Origin: Paraescarpia echinospica
Taxonomy: Eukaryota > Annelida > Polychaeta > Sabellida > Siboglinidae
Direction of reading: 5' to 3'
DNA length: 64,000 bases
Assembly: GCA_020002185.1 (NCBI GenBank)
Contig: CM034543.1
Span: 10,437,258-10,501,257 of the forward strand
In this document: positions 36,575-48,107 of the stretch, in pieces
Position numbering within the stretch: position 1 is the first letter of the stretch
Layout: each line of letters opens with the position of its first letter
The notes under the pieces: generated by a model
What the model was told of the DNA's origin: nothing
The model's database searches: none
Seen by the model: the letters and a program-made list of their open reading frames with translations, nothing else
Translations under genes and position numbers: made by a program

Positions 36575-36725
36575 GATATAGAAGGACTAGAGGACATGAA
36601 GTTACATTAGCAAAGGAGCAGAGTAGATTAGATATAAGAAAGTTTTCATTTTTACAAAGGACTGTAAATGAATGGAACAGATTATCTGCTGATTGTGTGG
36701 GTGCTAATAGCGTGAATATGTTTAA
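36575..36725 (+). mobile_element. CR1-like LINE, 150-bp fragment
   Basis: Encodes a piece of the C-terminal block (RTRGHEVTLAKEQSRLDIRK, then NEWNRLSADCVGANSVNMF). Both sides are truncated. Confidence 0.8.
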
Positions 36726-37094
36726 CGGCGAGCGGTCATTGCGAACGCCGACAAATGTTGCGCACTCTTCTATTATATTACTTACTGTACAGTAGACACA
36801 TTGCATAAATGACTCAAGCGCTCGTGGTCCGCTCCGCCCGTTCGCGGTCCGCCTTTCGGTGTGGGCCGAAAATAGCGATGTTGCAGCGGAGGAATGAGTA
36901 CCGACGGTACATGGCATGCATAAGACATTACTTAGTCATCAAAACACTTAGTATGTGAGAATCGTATGCGTAATGGCAATGCTGTCTTGATCAGGCTACG
37001 CAGTATGGCAAGTATCAAGTAGACGGTGAGTAGACTGTCCAGGCCAGGGCCAGGCTAGTAGTAGTAGTCTGTATCACACATGCAAGATTTTTAT

Positions 37095-38015
37095 TTAACA
37101 AGATTGCCAATTAACTCTAGATGGCAGATGGACAAGGAAACCTTTTTTAGTTTTTAGCAAATCAAGAGTCCAGTACTTTGCCTACGGCTACGTGTAACCC
37201 AACCTTTTATGGTAGTAGTAGTAGGAGTAGTAGTAGTATTTTATTAGTCTCGCTCCATGTATACATGTATTAAAATACAGTACATTACATTTAAAGTTAG
37301 CACTGTATACAAAGACCACTCAAAAAGTTATGTGTTGATTTTATGTTTTAACATATTCACGCTACTAGCACCAACACAATCGGGAGGTAATCTGTTCCAT
37401 TCATTTACAGTCCTTTGTGAGAATGAGAACTTTCTTATATCTAATCTGCACTGCTCCTTTACTAAAGTAACTTCATGTCCTCTGGTTCTATCTTTCTTAA
37501 GTGAGAAAAAAATATTTCTATCAATATTTTCATAACCATTCAATATTTTAAACACTTCTATCTGATCTCTTAATCTCCTGGTCTCTAGTGTTGTTAAACC
37601 ACATTCTGTTAGGCGTATTTCGTAACTAAGATCCCTGAGTTTTGGTATCATTTTAGTTGCTCTCCTCTGTACTCTTTGTAGCATAGCTATGTCCTTCCTG
37701 CGATATGGCCTCCATGCTTGAATACAATATTCAAAATGACTATTGTTTTGTACAGCAGCAGTATTAACTCTTTTTCCTTATAGTTATACGTTTGTTTCAC
37801 CTAATTAATCCAAGGATTTGATTTCCCTTTGAAGCGGCAATACCGCACTGCTCTGAAACTTTCATATCAGCACTAATGGTTAACCCTAAGTCCATTTCTT
37901 TTACAGTAGTACTTAGTACAGAACCTCCCATTGTATATTGTACATCTTCGTTCCCATGTCCTGTGTGGAGGCACTTACATTTCCCAAAATTGAACAACAT
38001 TTGCCATTTGATATA
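37095..38015 (-). mobile_element. CR1-like LINE, 3' portion
   Basis: The minus strand, from 38015 downward, encodes NFGKCKCLHTGHGNEDVQYT, KEMDLGLTISADMKVSEQCG, QRRATKMIPKLRDLSYEIRL and VNEWNRLPPDCVGASSVNM, with frameshifts. The 3' terminus TTAACAAGATTG (plus-strand view, 37098) matches the other copies. The catalytic FADD part is absent (5'-truncated). Confidence 0.88.
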
Positions 38016-38382
38016 TATGAAAGAAAATGATATAGTCCGATGTGGTAAAAGAACTGTAACAAAAAGGTAAATTGGTGTTGAACTAAAATGTCAGAAGTCA
38101 TAATAATGGAACACAATGTAAAAACTGCAAATAACACACATTTATCAAAAATACTTAGAATATATTTGATTATGTAATATATTATACATAGGGGAAATGA
38201 AGTACATCTCTGTTCTGTAAATGTTGTTAACTAAGTTATTTGTAGTTGCCAGTGCAACGTATTACATAAAGTTTAACGAAACATTCAAACAGAAGAAAGA
38301 GATGACACAATACCGACATCGAAATGGACGACGCACGAATTTAGGATACGCAACCACACAATGAACATCACTAACATTGACA

Positions 38383-38690
38383 CAGGCCTTGACATTAAGG
38401 TTTTGAATCCACTGGCCCAGGGGGCCAGTAGCTTTGAAAAATTAGTGGCCCGCCTGTGAAAGTTACTGGCCCGGATTTTGTGTTACCGTCAAAAATACGC
38501 CGATACTGAGGTGCAAAACATTAGTCTTTTTTTTTACCAACAAAGTCAAATTACTATACACATATTGATTGTTCAAAGTGAGATGTCCAAAGCTAGCAAT
38601 ATTGTTCAAGTGTGTACTAAGATGCATATATACAGTATTTGCCAAGTTTAAATAAAGTGTGGCCAGTGTGACGACAGCTAGTCAGTTGGT
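38383..38690 (-). mobile_element. Partial hAT-like element, inverted relative of 21721-22568
   Basis: CAGGCCTTGACATTAAGG, CACTGGCCCAGGGGGCCAG, then sequence that is the complement of 22020-22170 (AGCTTTGGACATC..., GCTGTCGTCACACTGG). The opposite terminus is not found. Confidence 0.6.
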
Positions 38691-38699
38691 AGTTGAGCT

Positions 38700-40970
38700 G
38701 CCGCTGTTTTCATGTTATACTATTTCACGGTTCATTCGCTAGGTGGCACCACCCAAATTAGGTGGCCTTCATCTTGGTCCTTGCCCTTGCTGACGCAGCT
38801 TTACATTTGGTTTCTGTCACTTTAGTCACTAGTTAAATTTGGATTTAAGTTGTATTCCTTTCTTATATGTCGAGAACAGACCTGCTTACCATTCTGGATT
38901 GTCCGGAATCATTCCGGAGATACACCTAAAATTACGGTATTACGGCGAGGGATGAACATATTACGGATTCTTTCGTTGTCACAATATTCGTCAATCACTT
39001 CTGTACTCCTCAAATTTAGCTTCACTTTATTCAACAGGTGGCAGCATATGTATGCTGCTTGTTGTGATATGGTTTTTCATTCGCTGCTTCTGGTCGTAAT
39101 CTGACCAATAGGAAACAGCTTATGACAAATTCGTATTTCCGCGCTCATGGCGCTCAAACAAAACGCAGTCACGACTCACGCGGCACGAAATAATGCCGGG
39201 GATCGAAACGGCATGCACGCAGACATAGCCCATATATTGTCAAGTTTAAAGAAGGGGGTCAGCTTTACATATTGCCGGATACGCGAAATTTAGTTTCCTA
39301 TTTCACATGGTCACTGGTGGCCGGGGTAATTGCAGGTACTGACTACGTCGTTAGACTAGTACTACTAGTGACAGAGTAGTGAGTGTTGTACTTGTAGTGT
39401 TAGGCCAACTGATTGTACTAAGACTAAGTTAGTGTATTTATTGAGTTTAGTCTATCATTTACAGCCTGTAATACAGGGATAGTAATGGTTTTGCCGTCCC
39501 CGGCATGACTGACTTTGATCTAGTCAAGCTACTATACTGTGTAGTCTATACTATAGCCTGGCCCTAGGTATACCGGCTACTAATATTAATCCTAATGACA
39601 CCACAAATAGACAATGACGTGATGTATTGTTATAATTTGTCAAGTTTTTGTAATCAGCAGGTTGTTTTTGAAATTTACATAAAATCAGAATTACGATGTG
39701 GATACACTCATTTACAATTTACAGTTACGCTTCTTCACGTTTGATTTCCATCAATGACAATGCTGGTTATGAACATCTACCTTACCTTGTTAACTGAACA
39801 CTTCAAAACACCTCATAGTTTATTAGATACAATTATGTTTTGGGTGCAACTATCGTCATAGTCACAGTATCAAAGTATTACTGACAGTGGTGTTCTTTTC
39901 GTGACAATATCTGACAAGGTTCTGAACTATTACTGACAGCAAGCCTATATTCCTGAAAATCAGTGTAAATGGGAAGGTGGATTACTGACGGGAAGTTTTT
40001 GGGGTAGGCAGGTCTGCAGTAAAACCATCATATTGTTTACAAACATGCACGAGATATTGTAAACAATCGTCTCTGGTTAAGCGACTATTTTAATTTGGCA
40101 TGAGTGAAAGGTAGACTTCTGGCATATTTGTCTATATTGTATATCTTCATAGCATCAATTCGGTTAAATTTCACAATAGGCCTACATCTAGTAATGACAG
40201 TTAGTCAACGAGAGGAGGAAGAACAAGAAGTTCTGGATCAGGTTCGTTTTCGACTAACAGCGTCGTAAAAAGGGATCCCGAAAAGGAGTCAATGCGGTGG
40301 CCAAATTTAGTTTGCATACTTCAGCATACTTTTGACCAGGGGGTTCGTTTTCGGAGGTGGTTCGTATAATTATGGTTTGTCCGAAACCCTCCCCCGAATA
40401 TATATTATCTTTATTAGGCATAACTTCTGAGCAGATTTAACTGTGCTTCTTACGGTAATGTTTGATAAGCAGCATGTCGTCATATGGTTTAAGTGACAAA
40501 CGGGTGGAGGTTCGAACGGGAGCATACGTTTGTGGAAAGGGGGTTCGTAAAAGGGGAGTTCAGACGAACCCCCTAACCGCCTGGTTACGGGCCTGTTCGT
40601 TTGTCTTCAAGATAGTTAAGTGCATGTTGTGTATTGACAATATAATTACGTATCTAACGTGAGATCCAACGACAGCTCGAATAATAGAAGACTGATTTAG
40701 GTATTTGACTTTGCATAGCCCTCGACAGAAAATCTGCGTGGCTTCGGCGACTGATGTCCATGACACAATAATTATGCACACTGCTTCAGGCTTTAAAATT
40801 CGCCGACGCATCGACAGGTCTTGTCCAATTAAATGATGATACATTTACCTATGTTAAAGCACGATTTTATTTAAATTGAATTAAACAAGGTTTATTATTT
40901 CGCATGGGTTTCCAACTGGGATCTCTGCTGTTGTGAATCCATTGTTTAACTTCTGGTCTATTATGAGTGA
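38700..40970. other. Non-coding stretch
   Basis: No convincing ORF. Two GGTTCG-rich phrases (40340-40370 and 40505-40590) look repeat-like but have no partner I can find in the window. Confidence 0.4.
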
Positions 40971-41001
40971 AATGGAGCAAGGCAGCTGTTTATTATTCAC
41001 A

Positions 41002-41050
41002 GTACTACTACTACTGCTACTATTACTGCTGCTGCTGCTGCTACAGCTGC
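41002..41050. repeat. CTR trinucleotide microsatellite
   Basis: ACTACTACTACTGCTACTAT followed by five CTG units. It keeps a frame open upstream of the LINE ORF and gives a false poly-leucine N-terminus. Confidence 0.85.
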
Positions 41051-41189
41051 ATGCGGAACAGTATGGAAGATTACAAAGTCACGTTTTAGTGCAAACCGAC
41101 CTTGTACAATTCTACGAAATTGTATCCCACGACATGTGTTCAAAAATAACCCAAATTTGTGAAAGAATTATTAATGACGTTAAACATGT

Positions 41190-43320
41190 GCCAAGGCTCA
41201 CAGTGTGGAAGCTTTCCGAAGAGAAAGTGAGGAATGAGTTCCGGGAGAAGGTAGCCCACTTGGCTGAGAAAGCAGCTGAAATGAAGGGCGTGGATGGGAG
41301 ATGGAAAACGATGAAGAAGATATGGCTCAAGGCCACAGAGGAGATCTGCGGGTGGACAAAAGGTGCGCCTAGGCACAGGGAAACGTGGTGATGGAACGAC
41401 GAGGTGAAAAGGGTGGTCGATGAGAAGAGGAGCTGCTTCAGAAGGTGGAAAAGGACGAAGGTGGAGGAGGACAGATTGGCGTACTTCGACGTGAAACGCG
41501 CGGCTCGGAGATCGGTGTGGCTGGCACAAGATGCCAAAAGGCAGGAGTTTGCGGAGGAACTGGAAAGCGAGGAGGGAAGACGGCAATTCTTCAGGATCGC
41601 GAAACAGATGGTGAAAGAAAGGCGGGACGTGGCCGGCACAAGCTGTGTGAAGGATGAGCTCGGAAATATCGTGACAGATAGTAAAGGAATGAAGGAGGTG
41701 TGGAAAAAGTACACTGAGAAGCTGCTGAATGTCGAGAACGCCTGGGATGGCGAGGTGGAGTGTGACGTGGTGGAGAGGCCGAGCTGCCGTATCACAGAGG
41801 AGGAAATATCAAAGGCGTTGAAGCACACTAAGACGGGGAAGGCAGCGGGTCCATCTGGTGTTGTTTCAGAAATGATGAAGGCAGCAGGCGACAAGGGCGT
41901 GGAATGGTTGACTAACCTGTGCAACAACATCGTAACAGAGGGCCGCAATCCCGCCGACTTAAAAAAAAACAGCATCCTAGTCCCTCTATTCAAAGGGAAG
42001 GGCGATCCCCTAGAGTGTGGTTCTTTCAGGGCCATCAAGCTCCTGGAGCAGGCCATGAAGGTCATGGAGAGGGTGCTAGAAGTGAGAATGAGAGAGCAGG
42101 TGCAGATCAACGAGATGCAGTTTGGCTTTATGCCAGGGAAAGGGACGACATATGCCATCTTCATCGTGCGGCAAATGCAGGAGAAGAAGAAGCTCTACCT
42201 AGACTTTGTCGACCTGGAAAAGGCGTTTGACAGGGTACCAAAGAAGGTGATGAGATGGGCCATGAGGAAATCGGGTGTGGAGGAGTGGCTGGTGAAGGCA
42301 GTGATGACGTTGTACTGTGAGGCGAGCACCGTGGTGAAGACAGGGCATGGAGATAGCAGCAGCTTTGAGGTGAAGGTGGGGATGCACCAGGGCTCAGTAT
42401 TGAGCCCACGGCTGTTTGCCATTGTGATGGACGTGGTGACGAAGGAGGCGAGAGGAGGACTGCCCTGGGAGCTGCTGTATGCAGATGATCTCGTCCTTAT
42501 GGCAACGACCAGGGAAGAACTAAGAAGGAAGCTGGTGGAGTGGCGCACGAGATTGGTGGCCAAAGGACTGAAGGTGAACGCCGGGAAGTCGAAGGTGATG
42601 GTCAGCATAGGTGACAGAGGAGTGATGTCAGAGTCTGGTGCATGGCCATGTGGAGTCTGTAGCAAGGGTGTAGCCACAAACTCGCTTCAGTGTACGAAGT
42701 GGGTCCACAGGAGATGCAGTGGTGTGAAGGGCAGCCTGCAGGCAGTGAGCGCAACGTTTGTGTGCAAGAGGTGTCGGGGAGAGGTACCACCAGCAGAGGC
42801 GACGGAAGAGGGCTTGGAGGTGGATGGCGAGACATACCAAAGAGTAGACAACTTCTGCTACCTGGGCGACATGCGAAGGGTGGGGTGGATGCAGCGGTAA
42901 CAGCGAGAGTGAGGTGTGTCTGGCAGAAGTTCAAGGAGTTAACACCCTTCCTGACTTCCAAAGCGCCCCCCCCCCCCGAAGATGAAGGGCCAGGTGTACA
43001 CAGCTTGTGTCAGAAGTTGCCTGTTGTATGGGTGTGAGACGTGGGCCATGAGGACCGATCATGACACGAGGATGGAAAGGGTTGAGATGACGATGGTGAG
43101 ATGGATGTGTGGCGCATCACTCAGCGACAGACAGCCCAGTGCAGAGATTAGAAGAAGAGTAGGAGTGGAGGCGATTGGGGATGTGATCAGAAGAAGTAGG
43201 CTGAGGTGGTACGGGCATGTAGAGCGAAAGGACGATGAGGACTGGGTGAAGGGCTGTACAAAGTTAGTGGTGGATGGGACAGCTCCCGTCCGCAGACGCA
43301 TCATCAGCAATATGCCAACC
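41190..43320 (+). mobile_element. Non-LTR retrotransposon with PHD-like finger (decayed ORF2)
   Basis: One frame runs from about 41190 to 42900 with a single TGA at 41389-41391 in a conserved WWN block (GWTKGAPRHRETW*WNDE). Reverse transcriptase motifs: LYLDFVDLEKAFDRVP, MHQGSVLSPRLFAIV, ELLYADDLVLMA (YADD). A zinc finger follows (CGVCSKGVATNSLQC, WVHRRC, CKRC), resembling a PHD-type C4HC3; the second cysteine of one pair is gone through a three-residue in-frame loss. The frame shifts near 42870 and again in the C-run at 42965-42977, then the C-terminal part continues (YTACVRSCLLYGCETWAM, RLRWYGHVERKDDED). No endonuclease domain is seen, so it is 5'-truncated. GC content is clearly above its neighbours. 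Clade is uncertain (RTE-like by memory). Confidence 0.85.
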
Positions 43321-43644
43321 GTCAGGAAATTTCATTAGAATATTCTACACTGAGACCACATTCTGAATAAACCACTGGCGCGATAAGTTTTATTATTGTT
43401 CCAAATGCTTACTTTGTATTAATTCATTTAGGTGCGCAAAAACAAAACATCGCTCTTGCTTCCCTTTAACTAGTAGCGTGTTTCTACCCGCCGACTTACA
43501 ATGTTTCGGTTACACACCGAAGGACTCGTTGATTCACACGCTCCGTGACGTCACCCGAGTTACCATGCGCTGCGACTTCACCACGGACGACGGAATGTGG
43601 ACGGTATCAACTATATTCATATATTAGTCTTGTATCATATATAT

Positions 43645-44600
43645 TTAACAAGATTGCCATCCAGAGAATTAACTCTAGATGGCAGGTGGACAAGGAAGCC
43701 CTTTGGCTTATCGAGAGTCCAACCCTTTTATCTACATATATCCAGCCCTTCTGAGGTATGTGTCGATTTTATTTTAAAACATATTCACACTACTAGCACC
43801 CACACAATCATCAGATAATCTGTTCCATTCATTCACAGTCTTTTGTGAAAATGAGAACTTTCTCACGTCAAATCTACACTGCTCCTTTACTAATGTAACT
43901 TCATGTCCTCTAGTCTTTCTATCTTTCTTAACTGAAAAAAACATTTCTATCAATATTTTCATAACCATTCAATATTTTAAACACTTCTATCTGATCTCCT
44001 CTCAATCTCCTGGTCTCTAGTGTTGTTAAACCACATTCTTTTAGGCGTTTTTCATAACTAAGATCCCTAAGTTTTTGTATCATTTTAGTCGCTCTCCTCT
44101 GTACTCTTTCTAGCATATCTATGTCCTTCTTGCGGTATGGCCTCCACGCTTGTATACAATATTCTAAATGAGGCCTAACTATTGTTTTGTACAGTGGTAT
44201 TATTAGTTCTTTTTCTTTATATGCTATATTTCGCCTAATCAATCCAAGGATTTGATTTCCCTTTGAAGCTGCAATTCCACACTGCTCTGAAACCTTCATG
44301 TCAGCAGTAATTGTCATCCCTAAGTCTTTTTCTTTTACAGTAGTACTTAGTACAGTTCCCCCCATTGTATATTCTACATATTCGTTCCCATGTCCTGTGT
44401 GAAGGCATTTACATTTCCCAAAATTGAACAACATTTGCCACTTTTCAGACCATTTGATCAACCTGTCTAGATCATCTTGTAAATGCTGTCTATCCCCATC
44501 ATTTTTAATCCTTCTAAACACTTTTGTATCATCTGCAAATGTCAACACCTTGCTAGCTATATAATCGTCCAAATCGTTTATATATATTAAGAATAATATA
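43645..44600 (-). mobile_element. CR1-like LINE, 3' two-thirds
   Basis: Minus-strand frame of 214 codons from 44572: LTFADDTKVFRRIK (motif C), NFGKCKCLHTGHGNEYVEYT, KGNQILGLIRRNIAYKEKEL, MLERVQRRATKMI, ending DRNVFFS; then a frameshift into KFSFSQKTVNEWNRL. 3' terminus at 43645 (TTTAACAAGATTGCCATCCA, plus view). This is the longest uninterrupted stretch of this family in the window, but motifs A and B are missing. Confidence 0.9.
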
Positions 44601-44817
44601 ATGATACAAGACTAACCGTCCATTCAAGTATACACTTGAATTGATTCTACGTACATCACCAAATAAGCTAATGGTTTGTGTGTTGATTTTACCAAGTCTA
44701 CAAAGGTACACTCTAGTCCGCATGTCGCAGGATATAACTAAATTTCAGATGTTTTTTTTTTTAATATGAAAATCGAAAAGTCGAGTTGGGGGGCACCTTT
44801 GATGATTCTTAATGGTG

Positions 44818-44990
44818 TTAGCCCGGGATACACCAGGATGTTTTCGACCGACCAGACCAGACCCGACAAGACTGACTCAGACTGACTCGATCGATCCGTA
44901 TGCCCGACTCATTCCGACTGCAGTGTTTAACTTACACCGACTGAGTCAGACACGATCGGGGGCTACTGGCATGACCTTAGCGGCAAGACA
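44818..44990. mobile_element. MITE-like element, copy 1 (partial)
   Basis: Starts AGCCCGGGATACACCAGGAT and contains ACCAGACCAGACCCGAC and 'CCGACTGCAGTG', shared with the next two copies. The right end is not clear. Confidence 0.5.
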
Positions 44991-45199
44991 TTTGCACGCC
45001 GACTTCGAAAATATCTCTTGAGCCTTGGGTCTTGAGTTTGCTAGCTCCGTACAGGGGTACGGGGTACGGTGGGCCTTGCAGTGGGTAGATGAACTTGAAC
45101 TTAGAAATACATACAATAACCAGAATAGAATTCAGCGTTAGGTCACAATCGCGCAAATAACCAACTATCGGTGAAGAAGGATCTAAATTGAGTACCTTC

Positions 45200-45497
45200 A
45201 GCCCAGGATACATTGGCAGTTTTCACCCGATTCTATCAGACCAGACCCGACCAGACTCACCCAGACTGCAGTGAATACACTACACCGACCGACACCAACA
45301 GAGTCAGACTCGAAGCTAACGTGACTTCAAAATCACATACACTTGAAAACTTTCGACAAATCGTCAGATTGATTGCAACTAGCCTCGATATAAATCAACG
45401 ACTAGCTAACTGACGCCGACCAGACCCGACCCAACTAAGCTAACACCGACTAGCCGGATCGGATCAAGTCGGGCAAAATCATCAGTGTATCTCGAGC
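45200..45497. mobile_element. MITE-like element, copy 2
   Basis: Left end AGCCCAGGATACATTGGCAG, right end (complement) GCTCGAGATACACTGATGAT followed by TTTTGCCCGA, an imperfect inverted repeat. The interior is rich in CCGACC/CAGACC triplet-like motifs with no ORF of substance. Confidence 0.6.
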
Positions 45498-45666
45498 GTA
45501 GTTCAAATTGATCGATCGATTGAGGATAACTCTATGCGTATTTTTTGCAATATTGTTCCGAGAATCTAAAATCAACTTGCGTTAAGGCGAAACACTATAA
45601 TTTAGGTTTTTACAAACGTCAATTACGAATACTTCTGGAATCGACTACTGCGCCATATATATCTAT

Positions 45667-45894
45667 TGGCCGGGATACACTCGCACTTTTCTCCCGAGCC
45701 GACCAGCTCAGATCAAACCAGACCCCCTCTACTGCAATGTATCAACTATACCGACTGGCACCGACTAGCCATACCCGAAACCGGGTATGGCTAAACTTGA
45801 CAACTTTCCACTACGTCTATAGTAGTCTGGACTTGTCGGTGTCGGGCTGACGTGACTTGGTCTGGTCGAGCGAAAGTGCTAGTGGATCCCAGCC
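45667..45894. mobile_element. MITE-like element, copy 3 (228 bp, clearest ends)
   Basis: Left end GGCCGGGATACACTCGCACT, right end (complement) GGCTGGGATCCACTAGCACT, followed on both sides by TTT(C) and a CGACCAG block. It also holds an internal palindrome CATACCCG..CGGGTATG. Superfamily not assigned. Confidence 0.7.
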
Positions 45895-45899
45895 TTTAC

Positions 45900-46425
45900 G
45901 CCATCTGGGGTGGGCGTTTTTGCTAGCGTATTTATATATATTATTGTTATAATATTTTACTATTATTAATTATTATCATTAAATAGGCCGCTTATCAGTA
46001 TAACGTCAAGAGAAATATTCAAGTGTCATAACGTCACTGTTCTGCAAATTTATATAGGAACATTTACGTATCATTGCATGTGAATATTTGCTATATGCAT
46101 GTGCATCTTCATTACGTATCTGTGTGGTTATCATTTCTGTTTAAGTACTTCTGTTTATATAAGGTATGACAATATGCTGTGCAGAATGTCTTTTACGATT
46201 CTGGGGTAGCTAATTAGGTTTATAACTTCATATCTACTCATTTTCAAACAATGTAACTATCTCTTTTATTGTCTCTTTGTGTACATTTCGTTCGTACACG
46301 CACGACGTTATTTTGATTGATGATACTTTTCTCTAGACTTGTTTTGTTCCTTATTTAATATCTTTGAAATAAATAAAGTGTTTGTTTGTTTGATTGATTG
46401 ACTGATTTCACAACTTTTTATTCCT
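45900..46425. other. Non-coding stretch
   Basis: Very AT-rich; no gene or repeat structure recognised apart from a short GTTT/GATT run at 46382-46410. Confidence 0.4.
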
Positions 46426-46429
46426 TAAA

Positions 46430-46735
46430 ACCAAGCTTAACATTGGCAAACGTGCTTTTTTCTGTAGCTGCACCCAACATTATGAATCAACTCCCTATCA
46501 CTTTAATAATCTGAAACTATAGCTATCTTTCATAACAAAATTAAGACTTATTTATTTTAAATCGCATTCCCACCCTAACCTTCGGCGGTTGCTTGCTCTA
46601 ATGATGACTCTATCTTGTCCCTGTTAATGATTTTTCCCAATGATTCTTATATGTTGCGCCTCTGAGCTCAGATTTCTTGGCATATGAGCGCGATAGAAGT
46701 TTATTATTGTCATTATTAATAGTATCATTATTATA
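46430..46735 (+). mobile_element. L2-like LINE 3' end, decayed
   Basis: Carries a degraded SVAAPNIMNQLP-like block (46468-46505), then TGTTGCGCCTCTGAGCTCAG and GCGCGATAGAAGTTTATTAT, comparable in order to 15380-15640. Confidence 0.6.
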
Positions 46736-46739
46736 CAAA

Positions 46740-48100
46740 TCTTGTTGACGCAGCTCTTACGTCGAGTAGATGGATCGAGACATTTCAATCGCCCGTGGAT
46801 TTAATATGTAGTAGGCTTTGGAGATCCTCAGAACGAGAACTGGCTCGGACTTCATTACGCCAGCAGACAAATAGAACACGAAAAACACACGCTAAGGGTC
46901 GAATTGGTGAGCAGCGACAGAACAAGAACTCGTGACGTCTTTTATGGCTTCACGCTTTTCAGAACCAGGCGACGTGGCTACGTCTTGAGACACGAAACGA
47001 TTGCGCCCAGCAGCAACGCCGGTGAGTGTGTCCAGTACGTCGCGGTTTGCCTACGTCACAATAACAATTTTACGCGTGACCGCCGTCAAGGTTTGCCTTT
47101 GCCACCCATGTTGATAACGGGTATATGCGTAAATTACATTACTGTTGTTGCATGATTAATTACATTACTATAGTTACATGACATCTCACAAATCAAACAT
47201 TAATGCATACAGTTGTCAATTGTTAAACTTCGCCTTATGGTTTTGTCATAAAGAAACACTTTTGTGGCCAGAATGTCAACAACATGTACAATGTAATGCA
47301 CGAATGCACCACGTGCATCCATTTTGATCGCTTGACGGAGTTTTTGCTAGGCAACAGGTCACGTGATGGATGGTCAATTGCCGGCTTAGACTGTAGCATG
47401 GATGATTTCGAGTAGGATGCTGGTAGAAAGGTTTCGCAGTGATAAGCGCATGGGGTAGTGGGGTAGACTTTTCGCGGTGTCGTGGAGGGTGGGAGGGGCA
47501 GTGTCTGAAATAGTTCACCGTGCCGAAGGAGAGGTAATGTAGGAGAATGGCCAGAGAAGAGTAGTGCCCAGCAGTCGAGGCCGGCAGACGGCCAGGCACC
47601 GTTCCATCAAAGGCGATCTCAATTCGAAGCCACGCACTGGCGTCCACTTTTACACAGTGACCAGTTAACTTCAGAAAACATTGCAAGAACCAAGACACCA
47701 CTCATAATAGCTAACACTTTGAATGCAAATTCTTAGGTCTAGGCTTAGCGGTTGGGTAATTTTATTTAAAAACATGACGCCGTCAACGATTCAGACACCT
47801 ATCGTTTGCTTAAAACAAGTAGCTAACAAACCTTATCGAAATGGAAGCAACATTGAAAAGATGTGTGAGGAACGAACTAAATTTGAAAACAAAAGTAGAC
47901 ATGATTAGAAACAAACAACGTTTTAGACATTCCAGTACACTGTACGTTTAATTACATGCATCAGTAACACAACCAACATAATAAACATGATATACCTGCT
48001 TAATGTGAAATTTCCCACAAGTCCCATGATGCGTTAGTGCCCATATTCACTATTGAAGTCACCTCACAATTAAGACCACTCTGATTCAGTCCCGTGGGTG
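46740..48100. other. Unassigned stretch with one short dispersed repeat
   Basis: A segment at 47318-47372 is the inverted counterpart of 63255-63310 (GTGACCTGTTGCCTA, 'CTCCGTCAAG'). Opposing open frames (for example 141 codons on minus at 47276-47701) have no recognisable motif, and I do not call them genes. Confidence 0.4.
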
Positions 48101-48107
48101 ATCTTTA

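Noticed and set aside
36480..36917. 145-codon minus-strand ORF with Arg/Glu repeats
   Set aside because: Translation of the (CT)n microsatellite plus the antisense of a LINE fragment.
40933..41100. Signal-peptide-like poly-leucine N-terminus (LLLLLLLLLL) of the LINE ORF
   Set aside because: Encoded by a CTR trinucleotide microsatellite upstream of where family similarity begins (about 41190).
41112..42164. 350-codon minus-strand ORF opposite the LINE
   Set aside because: Shadow of the GC-rich reverse-transcriptase frame on the plus strand; no motif of its own.
44812..45021. 69-codon ORF rich in RPTRPDPTRLTQTDS
   Set aside because: Created by the CCGACC-type repeats of the MITE-like element.
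47276..47701. 141-codon minus-strand ORF
   Set aside because: Contains part of a dispersed repeat shared with 63.26 kb; no recognisable domain or splice context.
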